From JAGQVA01 sp033764335 (GTDB taxonomy: Bacteria; Bacteroidota; Bacteroidia; J057), in contig JANRJC010000047.1 in NCBI GenBank assembly GCA_033764335.1, forward strand, positions 62,001-126,000: DNA of 64,000 nt, in the 5' to 3' direction. Of the stretch, positions 27,162 to 36,934 are shown one piece after another (the first letter of the stretch is position 1; every line of letters begins with the position of its first letter). Under the pieces are notes generated by a model. That model searched no databases, had not been told where the DNA came from, and saw only the letters and a program-made list of their open reading frames with translations. The position numbers were made by a program, and so were the translations under genes.

Positions 27162-30100
27162 ATGAATCAAACGACTTTTTACACCCTTAAGCACAAAGTC
27201 CGGATTGTGACGGCGGCATCTCTTTTTGACGGGCATGACGCTGCGATCAACATTATGCGCAGAATCCTACAGGCTTCTGGCGCAGAAATTATTCACCTCG
27301 GGCACAATCGTTCGGTTCAGGACATTGTGAATACGGCAATTCAGGAGGATGCTCAGGCAATCGCTCTTACCTCCTATCAGGGAGGGCATGTAGAATACCT
27401 GAAGTACATGTACGACCTGCTCAAAGAGTTGGGTTGCGGTCATATCCGCATTTTTGCCGGCGGCGGTGGCACGATTCTGCCTTCCGAAATAGCTGAGTTG
27501 CATGCTTACGGTATCACACGAATTTATTCGCCTGATGATGGCCGCCAGATGGGCCTCCAGGGAATGATCAATGATCTTCTGGAAAAGGCAGATTTTCCCA
27601 CAGGGATTTCCCTTAATGGAGAAATAAGTAAAATTCAGGATAAAAAGTCCCGCGACCTCGGTCGTATTATATCCGCCATTGAAAACCAGTCGCCTCAGGC
27701 CGAAAGTGTATATGCCCATATTCAGACGTTGATCGCGCAACAACCCCCTATACCCGTGCTGGGTATCACCGGTACCGGCGGAGCGGGGAAATCCTCCCTT
27801 GTGGATGAATTGATTCGCCGGTTTCTTCGCGAATTTCCCGAAAAATACCTGGCCGTCGTTTCCGTTGATCCTTCCAAACGCAAAACCGGAGGCGCGCTTC
27901 TCGGCGACCGGATTCGGATGAATGCGGTAAATCATCCCCGTGTTTTTATGCGTTCTCTCGCTACCCGTCAGGCGAATCTTGCCCTTTCCCGGTACGTAAC
28001 CCCGATTCTGGATGTGTTGAAAGCCGCTCGGTTTGATCTTATCATTCTGGAAACTTCCGGTATCGGCCAGTCGGATACGGAAATTGTTGACCATTCCGAT
28101 GTGTCGTTGTATGTGATGACCCCGGAATATGGCGCGGCTTCCCAACTGGAAAAAATTGATATGTTGGATTTCGCCGATATTATTGCGCTCAACAAATTTG
28201 ACAAACGCGGTGCTCAGGATGCTTTGCGGGATGTGCGTAAACAATACAAACGAAACCATCAGCTTTGGGAAAAAGAGGACGAAAAATTACCGGTATTCGG
28301 TACCATTGCTTCCCAGTTTAATGACCCGGGGATGAATCGCCTCTACCGGGCTGCAATGAATATCCTTTCGAAAAAAACCCATTTAAACTTTCAGTCTGAC
28401 TATGAGACGAACAACGAATCTTCGGAAAAAATCTATATCATTCCTCCCGCCCGGACACGGTATCTGTCTGAAATTTCGGAAACCATCCGCAATTACAACC
28501 AATGGGTAGAAACACAGGCTCAAATCGCCCACAAACTTGAAAGTTTGAAGGTCGCAGCGCAAACCGTCAAAGAGGCCGGGAAAAATTTAATAGCCGGAGA
28601 ACTGGAAGAAGTTTACCGAAAAGAGAGTCTTCATTTTGATCCTAATAACCACAATATTATCGAAACATGGGAAGCGAAAAAGGCCCGGTATGCGGCAGAT
28701 GAGTACATTTATGAAGTAAGAGGCAAGGAAATCCGTATAACCACATTTACCGAATCCCTTTCTCACAATCACATTCCGAAAGTGACCCTGCCCGGATACA
28801 AAGGCTGGGGAGATATTTTGAAGTGGAATCTTCAGGAAAATGTGCCGGGCGAATTTCCTTTTACCTCCGGTGTATATCCTTTCAAACGCGAGCAGGAAGA
28901 CCCGACGCGAATGTTTGCCGGAGAAGGAGGGCCGGAGCGTACCAATAAGCGGTTTCACTACGTATCGCTCGGGATGCCTGCCAAACGATTGTCAACGGCC
29001 TTTGATTCAGTAACGCTTTATGGAGAAGACCCCGACAACCGGCCCGATATTTATGGAAAAATCGGCAACTCCGGAGTTTCGGTGTGCAACCTCGACGACG
29101 CCAAAAAACTTTACTCCGGTTTTGATCTTTGTGATCCGGCGACCTCTGTTTCCATGACTATCAATGGCCCGGCGGCTACCGTTTTAGGCTTTTTTATGAA
29201 TGCGGCCATAGACCAGCAGTGTGAGTTATACATCCGAAAAAACGGACTGGAAGCAGAAGTAAATCAGAAAATCGAAAAAATATTCGAAGAAAAAGGTCTC
29301 AAACGACCTACTTACTGGGGTGAACTTCCCGAAGGCAATGACGGGCTGGGACTGATGCTGCTGGGGATTACCGGGGAGGAGGTTTTGCCACAGGAAATAT
29401 ATGATAAAATCAAAGCCCAAACGCTTTCCCGGGTAAGAGGAACCGTACAGGCAGATATTCTAAAAGAAGACCAGGCACAGAATACCTGTATTTTTTCGAC
29501 AGAGTTTTCTCTCAAACTGATGGGCGATGTACAGCAATATTTTATTGACCATCAGGTGCGAAATTTTTATTCCGTTTCCATATCGGGTTACCACATTGCC
29601 GAGGCCGGCGCAAACCCTATCTCCCAGTTGGCCTTCACTCTGGCAAATGGTTTTACCTTTGTGGAATACTACGTTTCGCGGGGAATGGACATCAATAAAT
29701 TTGCCCCCAATTTCTCCTTCTTTTTCTCCAATGGTGTGGATCCGGAGTATGCCGTAATCGGCAGAGTTGCGCGGCGTATCTGGGCTAAAGCGATGAAACT
29801 GAAATATGGTGCCGACGAACGCGCCCAGAAACTCAAATACCATATCCAGACCTCCGGTCGTTCCCTTCATGCCCAGGAAATATCTTTCAACGATATACGC
29901 ACTACCCTTCAGGCACTTTATGCGATATACGACAACTGCAATTCCCTCCACACCAATGCTTACGATGAAGCGATAACGACCCCCACCGAGGAATCGGTGC
30001 GCAGGGCTATGGCTATTCAGTTGATCATCAATCATGAGTTGGGCCTTACCAAAAACCAAAACCCGCTTCAGGGAGCTTTTATTATTGAACAACTCACCGA

Positions 30101-30536
30101 CTTGGTGGAGGAAGCCGTAATGATTGAATTTGACCGAATTACCGAAAGAGGCGGAGTACTCGGTGCGATGGAAACGATGTATCAACGCGGTAAAATTCAG
30201 GAAGAATCTATTTACTACGAATCCCTTAAACACTCCGGCGAATTGCCGATCATCGGCGTAAATACCTTTCTCTCCGATGAGGGATCTCCTACGATCATTC
30301 CCCATGAAGTGATTCGCTCTACTACCGAAGAAAAAGAATACCAGATATTGCAAATGCGCGATTTACAGGTCCGGCATGCGGCTAAAGCAAAAATTGCCCT
30401 CCGCCATTTGCAGGAAGTAGCCGTCGCTAATGGCAACCTGTTTGAAGCGCTTATGGAAGCCACAAAATGCGCTTCTCTGGGGCAGATTACTCATGCCCTG
30501 TATGAAGTAGGAGGCCAGTATCGGAGAAATATGTAA
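27162..30536 (+). CDS. icmF: Fused isobutyryl-CoA mutase IcmF
   Basis: 1124 residues, the length and order of IcmF: an N-terminal B12-binding domain (DGHDAAINIMRRI), a MeaB-like G-protein chaperone domain (GTGGAGKSS Walker A near residue 205, NKFDKRG), then the mutase large domain (GVYPFKREQEDPTRMFAGEG). The PFKR segment, with Phe where methylmalonyl-CoA mutase has Tyr, supports isobutyryl-CoA/n-butyryl-CoA over methylmalonyl-CoA as substrate. The enzyme interconverts isobutyryl-CoA and n-butyryl-CoA with adenosylcobalamin. It starts 62 bases after the FAD/Fe-S gene with its own -7 box. Confidence 0.93.
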   Translation: MNQTTFYTLKHKVRIVTAASLFDGHDAAINIMRRILQASGAEIIHLGHNRSVQDIVNTAIQEDAQAIALTSYQGGHVEYLKYMYDLLKELGCGHIRIFAGGGGTILPSEIAELHAYGITRIYSPDDGRQMGLQGMINDLLEKADFPTGISLNGEISKIQDKKSRDLGRIISAIENQSPQAESVYAHIQTLIAQQPPIPVLGITGTGGAGKSSLVDELIRRFLREFPEKYLAVVSVDPSKRKTGGALLGDRIRMNAVNHPRVFMRSLATRQANLALSRYVTPILDVLKAARFDLIILETSGIGQSDTEIVDHSDVSLYVMTPEYGAASQLEKIDMLDFADIIALNKFDKRGAQDALRDVRKQYKRNHQLWEKEDEKLPVFGTIASQFNDPGMNRLYRAAMNILSKKTHLNFQSDYETNNESSEKIYIIPPARTRYLSEISETIRNYNQWVETQAQIAHKLESLKVAAQTVKEAGKNLIAGELEEVYRKESLHFDPNNHNIIETWEAKKARYAADEYIYEVRGKEIRITTFTESLSHNHIPKVTLPGYKGWGDILKWNLQENVPGEFPFTSGVYPFKREQEDPTRMFAGEGGPERTNKRFHYVSLGMPAKRLSTAFDSVTLYGEDPDNRPDIYGKIGNSGVSVCNLDDAKKLYSGFDLCDPATSVSMTINGPAATVLGFFMNAAIDQQCELYIRKNGLEAEVNQKIEKIFEEKGLKRPTYWGELPEGNDGLGLMLLGITGEEVLPQEIYDKIKAQTLSRVRGTVQADILKEDQAQNTCIFSTEFSLKLMGDVQQYFIDHQVRNFYSVSISGYHIAEAGANPISQLAFTLANGFTFVEYYVSRGMDINKFAPNFSFFFSNGVDPEYAVIGRVARRIWAKAMKLKYGADERAQKLKYHIQTSGRSLHAQEISFNDIRTTLQALYAIYDNCNSLHTNAYDEAITTPTEESVRRAMAIQLIINHELGLTKNQNPLQGAFIIEQLTDLVEEAVMIEFDRITERGGVLGAMETMYQRGKIQEESIYYESLKHSGELPIIGVNTFLSDEGSPTIIPHEVIRSTTEEKEYQILQMRDLQVRHAAKAKIALRHLQEVAVANGNLFEALMEATKCASLGQITHALYEVGGQYRRNM

Positions 30537-30576
30537 CCCACTTTTCGTGAAGAGGTTCACCGCTTTAGGAAATTGT

Positions 30577-30584
30577 TATATTTG
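30577..30584 (+). promoter_or_regulatory. -7 promoter box for the VOC gene
   Basis: TATATTTG matches TAnnTTTG and lies 22 bases before the ATG at 30607. Confidence 0.45.
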
Positions 30585-30606
30585 TCGGTTCATATAATCA
30601 CCTCTC

Positions 30607-31677
30607 ATGCAAAAAATCATCAGTGGCATCCAACAGATCGGTATTGGTATTCCGAATGTTCATGACGCATGGCGTTGGTACCGCCGAAATTTTGGGATGG
30701 ATGTCCCCATATTTGAGGAGGCCGCCGAAGCCAATCTCATGCTGCCCTACACCGGAGGCAAACCCCATCAACGCCATGCAATCCTCGCTACCAACCTTCA
30801 GGGCGGCGGTGGAATGGAAATCTGGCAATATACCAGCCGAACCCCTCAGCCGCCGAAACAGGCTCCCATCGCGGGTGATTGTGGAATTTTTGCCGCAAGG
30901 GTAAAATGCCTCGATGTACCCGCTGCTTATCAAAAAATGGAAGCGGATAAACCCGCGTTTCTTGGGCCGATAAGCCGAGACCCGGAGGGAAAACAACATT
31001 TTTTTCTGAGCGACCCTTATGGCAATATTTTTCAGGTGATTGAGGAAGATGCGTGGTTTGCCAAAGGTCGCCACCTTACCGGAGGAATGGGCGGCTGCAT
31101 GATTGGAGTGTCCGACGTGGATAAATCCCAACGGCTTTATACCGACATTCTCGGTTACGATAAAGTTGTTTATGATAAAACAGGAGATTTTGAGGATTTT
31201 TCTGCACTTCCCGGTGGGAGGGGGACTTTTCGCCGGATCTTGCTCACCCATTCTCAGCCGAGAAAAGGAGGTTTCAGCCGCATCTTCGGCCCCACCTATA
31301 TCGAACTGATTCAGTCAAAAACCCGACCCGGAAAAAAAATGTTTGAGAATCGGTTTTGGGGCGATCTGGGGTTTATTCACCTCTGTTTTGATGTGTCGGG
31401 AATGGATGCGCTCCGCGAAGAATGTGCACAAAAAGGGTTCCCCTTTACCGTTGACAGCGCCCGCGCTCTGGGGAAAGTATTTGACATGGGAGAAGCGGCG
31501 GGTTCTTTTTCTTATATCGAAGATCCCGACGGAACCCTTATTGAGTTTGTCGAAACCCACAAAGTACCCATTATGAAAAAATGGGGCTGGTACCTCAATA
31601 TGAAAAAGAGGAATCCGGAAAAGCCACTTCCGGACTGGATGTTAAAAGCACTTGCATTTAACCGGGTAAAAGACTGA
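30607..31677 (+). CDS. VOC-superfamily protein with two glyoxalase-like domains
   Basis: 356 residues with two vicinal-oxygen-chelate modules: about 1-150 (GIQQIGIGIPNVHDAWRWY, FFLSDPYGNIFQV) and about 160-320 (GGCMIGVSDVDKSQRLYTDILGY, LGFIHLCFDV with a metal-type His, EDPDGTLIEFVE with the Glu ligand). Family members include dioxygenases, glyoxalase I and methylmalonyl-CoA epimerase; which of these applies cannot be read. Its place after icmF hints at acyl-CoA metabolism but does not prove it. The symporter gene starts five bases after its stop. Confidence 0.82.
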   Translation: MQKIISGIQQIGIGIPNVHDAWRWYRRNFGMDVPIFEEAAEANLMLPYTGGKPHQRHAILATNLQGGGGMEIWQYTSRTPQPPKQAPIAGDCGIFAARVKCLDVPAAYQKMEADKPAFLGPISRDPEGKQHFFLSDPYGNIFQVIEEDAWFAKGRHLTGGMGGCMIGVSDVDKSQRLYTDILGYDKVVYDKTGDFEDFSALPGGRGTFRRILLTHSQPRKGGFSRIFGPTYIELIQSKTRPGKKMFENRFWGDLGFIHLCFDVSGMDALREECAQKGFPFTVDSARALGKVFDMGEAAGSFSYIEDPDGTLIEFVETHKVPIMKKWGWYLNMKKRNPEKPLPDWMLKALAFNRVKD

Positions 31678-31682
31678 TTGAT

Positions 31683-32591
31683 ATGTGTGAATCATTTGAC
31701 ACAGTAGCCTTAAACTTCTCTCCGGACGGTCTTTTAATTCTGGACATAACACTGTTTGTGATTATGTACGGGGTTGCCCTGGAGCTTCGGGTAGATGATT
31801 TTCGGTTATTGTTTAAAAAACCATTGGCTCCCTTTACCGGCCTGGCTTCGCAGTTGGTATTACTTCCAGCTTTAACGCTGGCATTAGTATGGATGATACG
31901 TCCCTGTCCCAGCATGGCTTTGGGTATGTTTTTGGTAGCGGCTTGCCCGGGCGGAAATATTTCCAATTTCATGTCTTTGCTGGCAAAAGGCAATGTGGCC
32001 CTTTCGGTAAGCCTTTCGGCGACAACTACGATTCTGGCAATTGTCATGACACCTTTTAATTTTGCCTTCTGGTCACAATTTTATCCACCCGCAGCAGAAT
32101 TACTTGAAACAATCAGCCTCAACCCAGTGGATATTTTCACTAAAATTTTGCTGATACTGGCTCTGCCCTTATTGATTGGTATGTGGACAGCCCAAAAATT
32201 TCCGGATTTCACCTCCAAAATCACCCGACCTATACGCATTTTGTCCATTGTTTTTTTTGCGGGTTATATCGTTGCAGCTCTCGCACTTAACTTTGATTTT
32301 TTTGTAAAATACATTCGATTTGTCGTGCTGATTGTTTTGGCTCACAATGGTCTTGCGCTAGTCGGAGGATATTCACTGAGTAAAATAGTCGGCTTGGGAA
32401 CAAAGGATGCTCGTACAATTTCGATTGAAACAGGTATTCAGAACTCGGGGCTGGCGCTGGTACTTATATTTAGTCCTATCTTTAACGGACTGGGCGGAAT
32501 GGCCATGATTGCGGCACTCTGGGGAATTATGCATATCGTAACAGGCCTGAGTATTGGTACAATATGGTCCCGTATTCCTCCTAAAAGTTGA
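31683..32591 (+). CDS. Bile acid:sodium symporter (BASS) family transporter
   Basis: 302 residues with about nine hydrophobic segments. Family motifs AACPGGNISNF and IETGIQNSGLALVLIF are present, the two crossover regions that bind sodium in BASS proteins. It likely imports an organic anion with sodium across the inner membrane; the substrate in this phylum is not known. It begins five bases after the VOC gene, so the two are probably cotranscribed. It ends 16 bases before the next acyltransferase gene. Confidence 0.88.
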   Translation: MCESFDTVALNFSPDGLLILDITLFVIMYGVALELRVDDFRLLFKKPLAPFTGLASQLVLLPALTLALVWMIRPCPSMALGMFLVAACPGGNISNFMSLLAKGNVALSVSLSATTTILAIVMTPFNFAFWSQFYPPAAELLETISLNPVDIFTKILLILALPLLIGMWTAQKFPDFTSKITRPIRILSIVFFAGYIVAALALNFDFFVKYIRFVVLIVLAHNGLALVGGYSLSKIVGLGTKDARTISIETGIQNSGLALVLIFSPIFNGLGGMAMIAALWGIMHIVTGLSIGTIWSRIPPKS

Positions 32592-32607
32592 AAAGCAGTT
32601 TTGCATT

Positions 32608-33978
32608 ATGAAGCGAAAACTCCACACTTTCTATTACAATACACTTAAGGCGCTGATAGCTTTTGCTCTCCGGATGTTTTATCGTCGGCATGAAGTGGAT
32701 GGGTATAAAGAAAATGTACCCAAAGGAAAACCGGTGATTTTTGCCGGAAATCATCAGAATGCCCTGATTGATGCCTTGAATGTCGTCTGTACAACCTCCC
32801 GCGACCGGCAGCCGACCTTTATGACGAGGTCGGATATTTTCCTGCCGAAACTGAAACCCATCTTTAATACCTTTAAGATGTTGCCCATTTACCGGCAGCA
32901 GGATGGGGTGGATACCTTACAGAAAAATGAGGAGATTTTTGCGACCTGTATCCGAAGATTGAGCCGCAAAGAAGCCTTGATCATATTTCCGGAAGGCAAT
33001 CATAACCGGCAACGCCGGTTGCGGCCCCTAAAAAAAGGGACTGCTCGTATCGCCTTCCTCGCCGAGGAAGCCAATGATTTTCAGTTGGGAACCTGTTTTG
33101 TTCCGGTTGGACTCAACTACAGCAATCACCTGCATTTCCGGGGAGATTTGTATGTAAAATATGGCAAGCCGATCAATACCGAAGATTATTATGAAGAATA
33201 CCAAACCAATCCTCAGCGAACCCTGATCAAAATCACGCAGGTTATTAGCGACGGTATGAGGGATAGCATTCTTCATATCGCCAATAAAGAAAACTACGAG
33301 ACAATTGAAAGCCTGCGGATGATGTACGAAGTGCCGATGACACGGAAAGCGGGGCTAAATCCCCGCAGGTTGCGCGATGTCTTTGATTCTGCCAAAAAAC
33401 TCATAGACGTTATCGAGCGACGAATCAGCGAAGGAGATCCCCAATGGCCGCAGATTGCAGCCAAAACTTCCGAATACCGTGCCGCGCTGAAAAAATTCCG
33501 ATGGAGAGACCATGTTGTAGCGGCTGCGCCTTATTCGTTTGTCGGCTTACTTTTGTATGCGGTTGGTTTGATTTTGCTTCTGCCGATCCATCTGTACGGA
33601 GTAATCAATAGTTACATCCCCTATAAAATTCCGGATATCGCCGCAAAAAAAATTTTCAAGGATGATCATTTTCACAGCTCGGTAAAAGCTGCCGGAGCGA
33701 TCTTTACTTTCCCCATTTTATACCTTATTCAGACCGGTATCGTATGGGCTTTGAGCGACCTGCGCTGGGCATTGATTTACCTGGTTTCGCTCCCCCTTAC
33801 CGGCAATTTGGCCTACTGGTATTCTGTATGGGTGAAAAAATGGTATTCCCGATGGAGTTTTTCTTCCTTATTAAGGAAAAAAAATCCGGAGGTTTTGATG
33901 CTTGTGGAGAACCGGAAAATGATCACGGAATATCTTGAAAAGATAACAACTCATCTACCAGAAACAGCAAAACAATAG
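32608..33978 (+). CDS. PlsC-like lysophospholipid acyltransferase with C-terminal membrane domain
   Basis: 456 residues from ATG 32608 (MKRKLHTFYY). The acyltransferase half has NHQNALID (NHxxxxD) and FPEGNHN, then VPVGLNYSN. The C-terminal half has about three to four membrane helices (325-415), an arrangement common in Bacteroidota. It probably transfers acyl chains to lysophospholipid or a related lipid. It is the second PlsC-type gene in the window after 14749, with no close similarity beyond the motifs. Confidence 0.85.
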   Translation: MKRKLHTFYYNTLKALIAFALRMFYRRHEVDGYKENVPKGKPVIFAGNHQNALIDALNVVCTTSRDRQPTFMTRSDIFLPKLKPIFNTFKMLPIYRQQDGVDTLQKNEEIFATCIRRLSRKEALIIFPEGNHNRQRRLRPLKKGTARIAFLAEEANDFQLGTCFVPVGLNYSNHLHFRGDLYVKYGKPINTEDYYEEYQTNPQRTLIKITQVISDGMRDSILHIANKENYETIESLRMMYEVPMTRKAGLNPRRLRDVFDSAKKLIDVIERRISEGDPQWPQIAAKTSEYRAALKKFRWRDHVVAAAPYSFVGLLLYAVGLILLLPIHLYGVINSYIPYKIPDIAAKKIFKDDHFHSSVKAAGAIFTFPILYLIQTGIVWALSDLRWALIYLVSLPLTGNLAYWYSVWVKKWYSRWSFSSLLRKKNPEVLMLVENRKMITEYLEKITTHLPETAKQ

Positions 33979-33997
33979 TTTTTCAGGCATAAAATCG

Positions 33998-34030
33998 TGA
34001 TTAAGATTGGAATCCTAATCAAGGCTTTTT
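33998..34030 (+). terminator. Possible intrinsic terminator after the acyltransferase gene
   Basis: TGATTAAGAT (33998-34007) pairs with ATCCTAATCA (34012-34021) with one mismatch, followed after four bases by five T. It is a weaker candidate than the others in the window. Confidence 0.35.
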
Positions 34031-34065
34031 ATATTGTAGCAGTAAGTTTAGTTGCATTCTGATTA

Positions 34066-35751
34066 ATGCAAGAATCTGGTCGGCCCGAAAATCCCCTGCT
34101 CACAACAATAGCGAGTCAAAACTCTATCATGGATTTTGTCTCGGATGCGATTATTATTACAGACACAAATCTCAATGTCATCTCCTGGAATCGCGCAGCC
34201 GAAGCCATCTATGGTTGGCCAAAGTCCGAAACCATAGGCAAAATTGTATCGAATATCATCCGTGCCCAGAATCTTACACAACCGGCATCCGAACTTTTGG
34301 AAATCTTGGTGAGTACCGGAAAATGGGAAGGCGAACAAATACATACTCATAAAAATGGATACCCTATCCATGTAATGGCATCCGTTTCGTGTATTTATGC
34401 GGAAGGCAAGGAAGTGAAAGGTTATGTGGCGGTTAATCGGAACATTACTGATCAGAAAAATATTCAAAAAGTGCTGGAAGATTCCTTAAACCAGCATAAC
34501 GCTCTCCGCGATAAAATCACCCAAATTTCTACTTACTTTATAAATCTCTATGCCAAAGATATTGATGAAGGAATTGAATATGCGCTGAAACAAGTATGTG
34601 ACTTTGCCTATCTGGATCGGGCGTATGTATTTTTATACACCGACGAGGGAACCCGAATGAGCAATATTCATGAATATTGTCAGAAAGGGGTAACTTCTTT
34701 AAAAAAACTCCAGCAAAATATTGAAGTAGATGCTTTCCCCTGGTTTGCCCGAGAACTTCAGGAAAAATACCTGGTAAACATCCCCAATGTCACCAAAATG
34801 CCGGAGGAAGCGGTAATCGAAAAAAATTTTTATATTACTACAGGGGTTAATTCGATGCTGGCGGTGCCGCTGTTACGCGAGGGGAAACTGCTGGGTTTTG
34901 TCGGGTTTGATGCTATGTCTTCACAGCGCAACTGGTCTCAGGATACGATTTCGCTTTTCCAGATTGTGGCCGATATCATTATTAATGCTCTGGAAAGAAA
35001 AAACTGGGAAATCCGGCTGAAGGAAGCTCGTGATTCGCTGGAGCAGGAAGTCGAAAAACGCACCGCAGAGCTTTTTCATTCGAATGAATTACTCGAAAAT
35101 TTTGCCTACATGGCCTCCCATGACCTTCGTGAGCCGCTGCGTATGGTGGTAAACTATCTCCAACTTCTGGAAAGATCGCTTTACAACACATTGGGTGAGT
35201 CTGAAAAGGATTATATCCATTATGCCATTGACGGTGCGATGCGAATGCGAAAACTACTGGAAGGAATGCTCGCCTATTCACGGGTAAAAACCCATTCCCA
35301 GCCGTTTTCTCTGGTAAATATGAGCAAGGTCATGGAAGATGTCTGTGCAAATCTTGACCTCGTTATCTCCGATACGAAGGCAGATGTTACCTGTCGTAAT
35401 CTTCCGCAGGTATATGCTGATGCAGAACAAATGCTTCAGCTTCTCCAAAATTTAGTAGGCAACGCATTGAAGTTTCAACCCGAAAACCAGATTCCGCAGG
35501 TAGAGGTTTGGGGAGAAGAAGGAGAAGACCATTTTACGTTTGCCGTAAAAGATAATGGTATCGGTATGGAACCTCAATATAAAGAACGGATTTTTCAAAT
35601 CTTTAACCGCCTGCATGCCCGAGACAAATACCCCGGAAGTGGTATTGGGCTGGCAATTTGTAAAGAAATCGTCACCCATCACCACGGCAAAATATGGGTT
35701 GAATCTGTACTCGATCAGGGCACTACTTTTTTCTTTACCCTCCCTAAATAG
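34066..35751 (+). CDS. PAS-GAF sensor histidine kinase
   Basis: 561 residues with no membrane helix seen. Order: PAS domain (about 15-140; FVSDAIIITDTNLNVISWN, AVNRNITDQK), GAF domain (about 160-310; MLAVPLLREGKLLGFVGFD), coiled coil, HisKA with phospho-acceptor His352 in MASHDLREPLR, and HATPase_c (about 440-561; NLVGNALKF, DNGIGM, GSGIGLAICK). It should autophosphorylate on His352 and pass phosphate to a response regulator, but none is adjacent, so it is an orphan in this window. The soluble GAF/PAS layout suggests an internal signal such as redox state or a small ligand. Confidence 0.9.
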   Translation: MQESGRPENPLLTTIASQNSIMDFVSDAIIITDTNLNVISWNRAAEAIYGWPKSETIGKIVSNIIRAQNLTQPASELLEILVSTGKWEGEQIHTHKNGYPIHVMASVSCIYAEGKEVKGYVAVNRNITDQKNIQKVLEDSLNQHNALRDKITQISTYFINLYAKDIDEGIEYALKQVCDFAYLDRAYVFLYTDEGTRMSNIHEYCQKGVTSLKKLQQNIEVDAFPWFARELQEKYLVNIPNVTKMPEEAVIEKNFYITTGVNSMLAVPLLREGKLLGFVGFDAMSSQRNWSQDTISLFQIVADIIINALERKNWEIRLKEARDSLEQEVEKRTAELFHSNELLENFAYMASHDLREPLRMVVNYLQLLERSLYNTLGESEKDYIHYAIDGAMRMRKLLEGMLAYSRVKTHSQPFSLVNMSKVMEDVCANLDLVISDTKADVTCRNLPQVYADAEQMLQLLQNLVGNALKFQPENQIPQVEVWGEEGEDHFTFAVKDNGIGMEPQYKERIFQIFNRLHARDKYPGSGIGLAICKEIVTHHHGKIWVESVLDQGTTFFFTLPK

Positions 35752-35845
35752 CCCAAAAGGTTAGCAAGGTTAAACAAAATCCCATTGTTTTTATCAAAAT
35801 TTACTTTTAACTTGGAGGAAGTTTCCAAATTTTTTGTCTTTCATT

Positions 35846-36868
35846 ATGCGAAATGAACTTCTCAACCCCCTTTCGACACCCAATGAGGATGAAAGACAAC
35901 TTCGCCCTAAGGTTCTGGAAGATTTTACGGGGCAGAAAAAACTGACGGACAACCTCAAGGTCTTTATTGAAGCGGCCAAAATGCGTGGGGAACCGCTCGA
36001 CCATGTTTTGTTACACGGTCCTCCCGGCTTGGGTAAAACTACCCTTTCCTTTATCGTAGCGAATGAATTGGGTGCTAATATTACCACTACCTCCGGCCCT
36101 GTGCTCGAAAAACCCGGAGATCTCGCCGGACTATTGACCAATTTGGAAAAAGGAGATGTTTTGTTCATTGATGAAATCCACCGCCTTTCGCCGGTGATTG
36201 AGGAGTACCTCTATTCGGCGATGGAAGATTACAAAATAGACATCATGGTCGAAACCGGTCCCAATGCCCGAAGCATAGAGATTGGCCTGAACGCTTTTAC
36301 GCTGATCGGTGCTACGACCCGTGCAGGTTTGCTTACTTCGCCCATGCTCGCCCGTTTTGGGATTAATGCACGTCTGGAATATTATGACGCAGAAACGCTG
36401 GCTACCATTGTACGCCGCTCTGCGAGTGTCCTGAATGTGCCCATCGAGCGGGATGCCGCTTTCGAAATCTCCCGGCGTAGCCGGGGAACTCCCCGCATCG
36501 CCAACCGGCTTCTCCGCCGCACACGAGACTTCGCTCAGGTAAAAGGTTCAGGAAAAATCAATATGGATATCGCCAAACTTACTCTCGAAGCGCTCGAAGT
36601 GGATGAAGCAGGTCTGGATGATATGGACAACAAAATTTTGCTTACCATTATTGATAAATTCCGTGGCGGCCCTGTCGGACTTAATTCCATCGCCGCCTCC
36701 GCCGGCGAAGAGGCTGAAACCATCGAAGAAGTCTATGAACCCTATCTGGTAATGGAAGGTTTTATCAAACGCACCGCCAGAGGCCGGGTAGCTACCGAAC
36801 GAGCCTATAAACATTTCGGAAGAATCCCCGGAAATATTGACCCGCTGCAACCCAACCTGTTTTCCTAA
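35846..36868 (+). CDS. ruvB: Holliday junction branch migration ATPase RuvB
   Basis: 340 residues from ATG 35846, preferred to the TTG at 35834. Walker A is GPPGLGKTT, Walker B is VLFIDEIHRLS, sensor 1 and arginine-finger regions are GATTRAGLL and PMLARFG, and the winged helix ends RTARGRVATERAYKHFG. All are typical of RuvB, which drives branch migration with RuvA. Length is normal. A minus-strand terminator for the next gene overlaps its stop codon. Confidence 0.97.
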   Translation: MRNELLNPLSTPNEDERQLRPKVLEDFTGQKKLTDNLKVFIEAAKMRGEPLDHVLLHGPPGLGKTTLSFIVANELGANITTTSGPVLEKPGDLAGLLTNLEKGDVLFIDEIHRLSPVIEEYLYSAMEDYKIDIMVETGPNARSIEIGLNAFTLIGATTRAGLLTSPMLARFGINARLEYYDAETLATIVRRSASVLNVPIERDAAFEISRRSRGTPRIANRLLRRTRDFAQVKGSGKINMDIAKLTLEALEVDEAGLDDMDNKILLTIIDKFRGGPVGLNSIAASAGEEAETIEEVYEPYLVMEGFIKRTARGRVATERAYKHFGRIPGNIDPLQPNLFS

Positions 36869-36900
36869 AAAAAAATGTCCACCCGTTTTCAGGCAGACAT
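36867..36900 (-). terminator. Intrinsic terminator of the DUF5723 gene
   Basis: Read on the minus strand, ATGTCTGCCTG (36890-36900) pairs with CGGGTGGACAT (36875-36885) across an AAAA loop, with three wobble pairs, and is followed by nine T. It overlaps the ruvB stop codon. Confidence 0.75.
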
Positions 36901-36934
36901 CAGGTATAGGTACAACGTAAAAAAATCTTTATCC

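Noticed and set aside
27267..28259. 330-codon minus-strand open frame inside icmF
   Set aside because: It is antisense to the IcmF B12-binding and G domains, which match known motifs; its own translation shows no domain.
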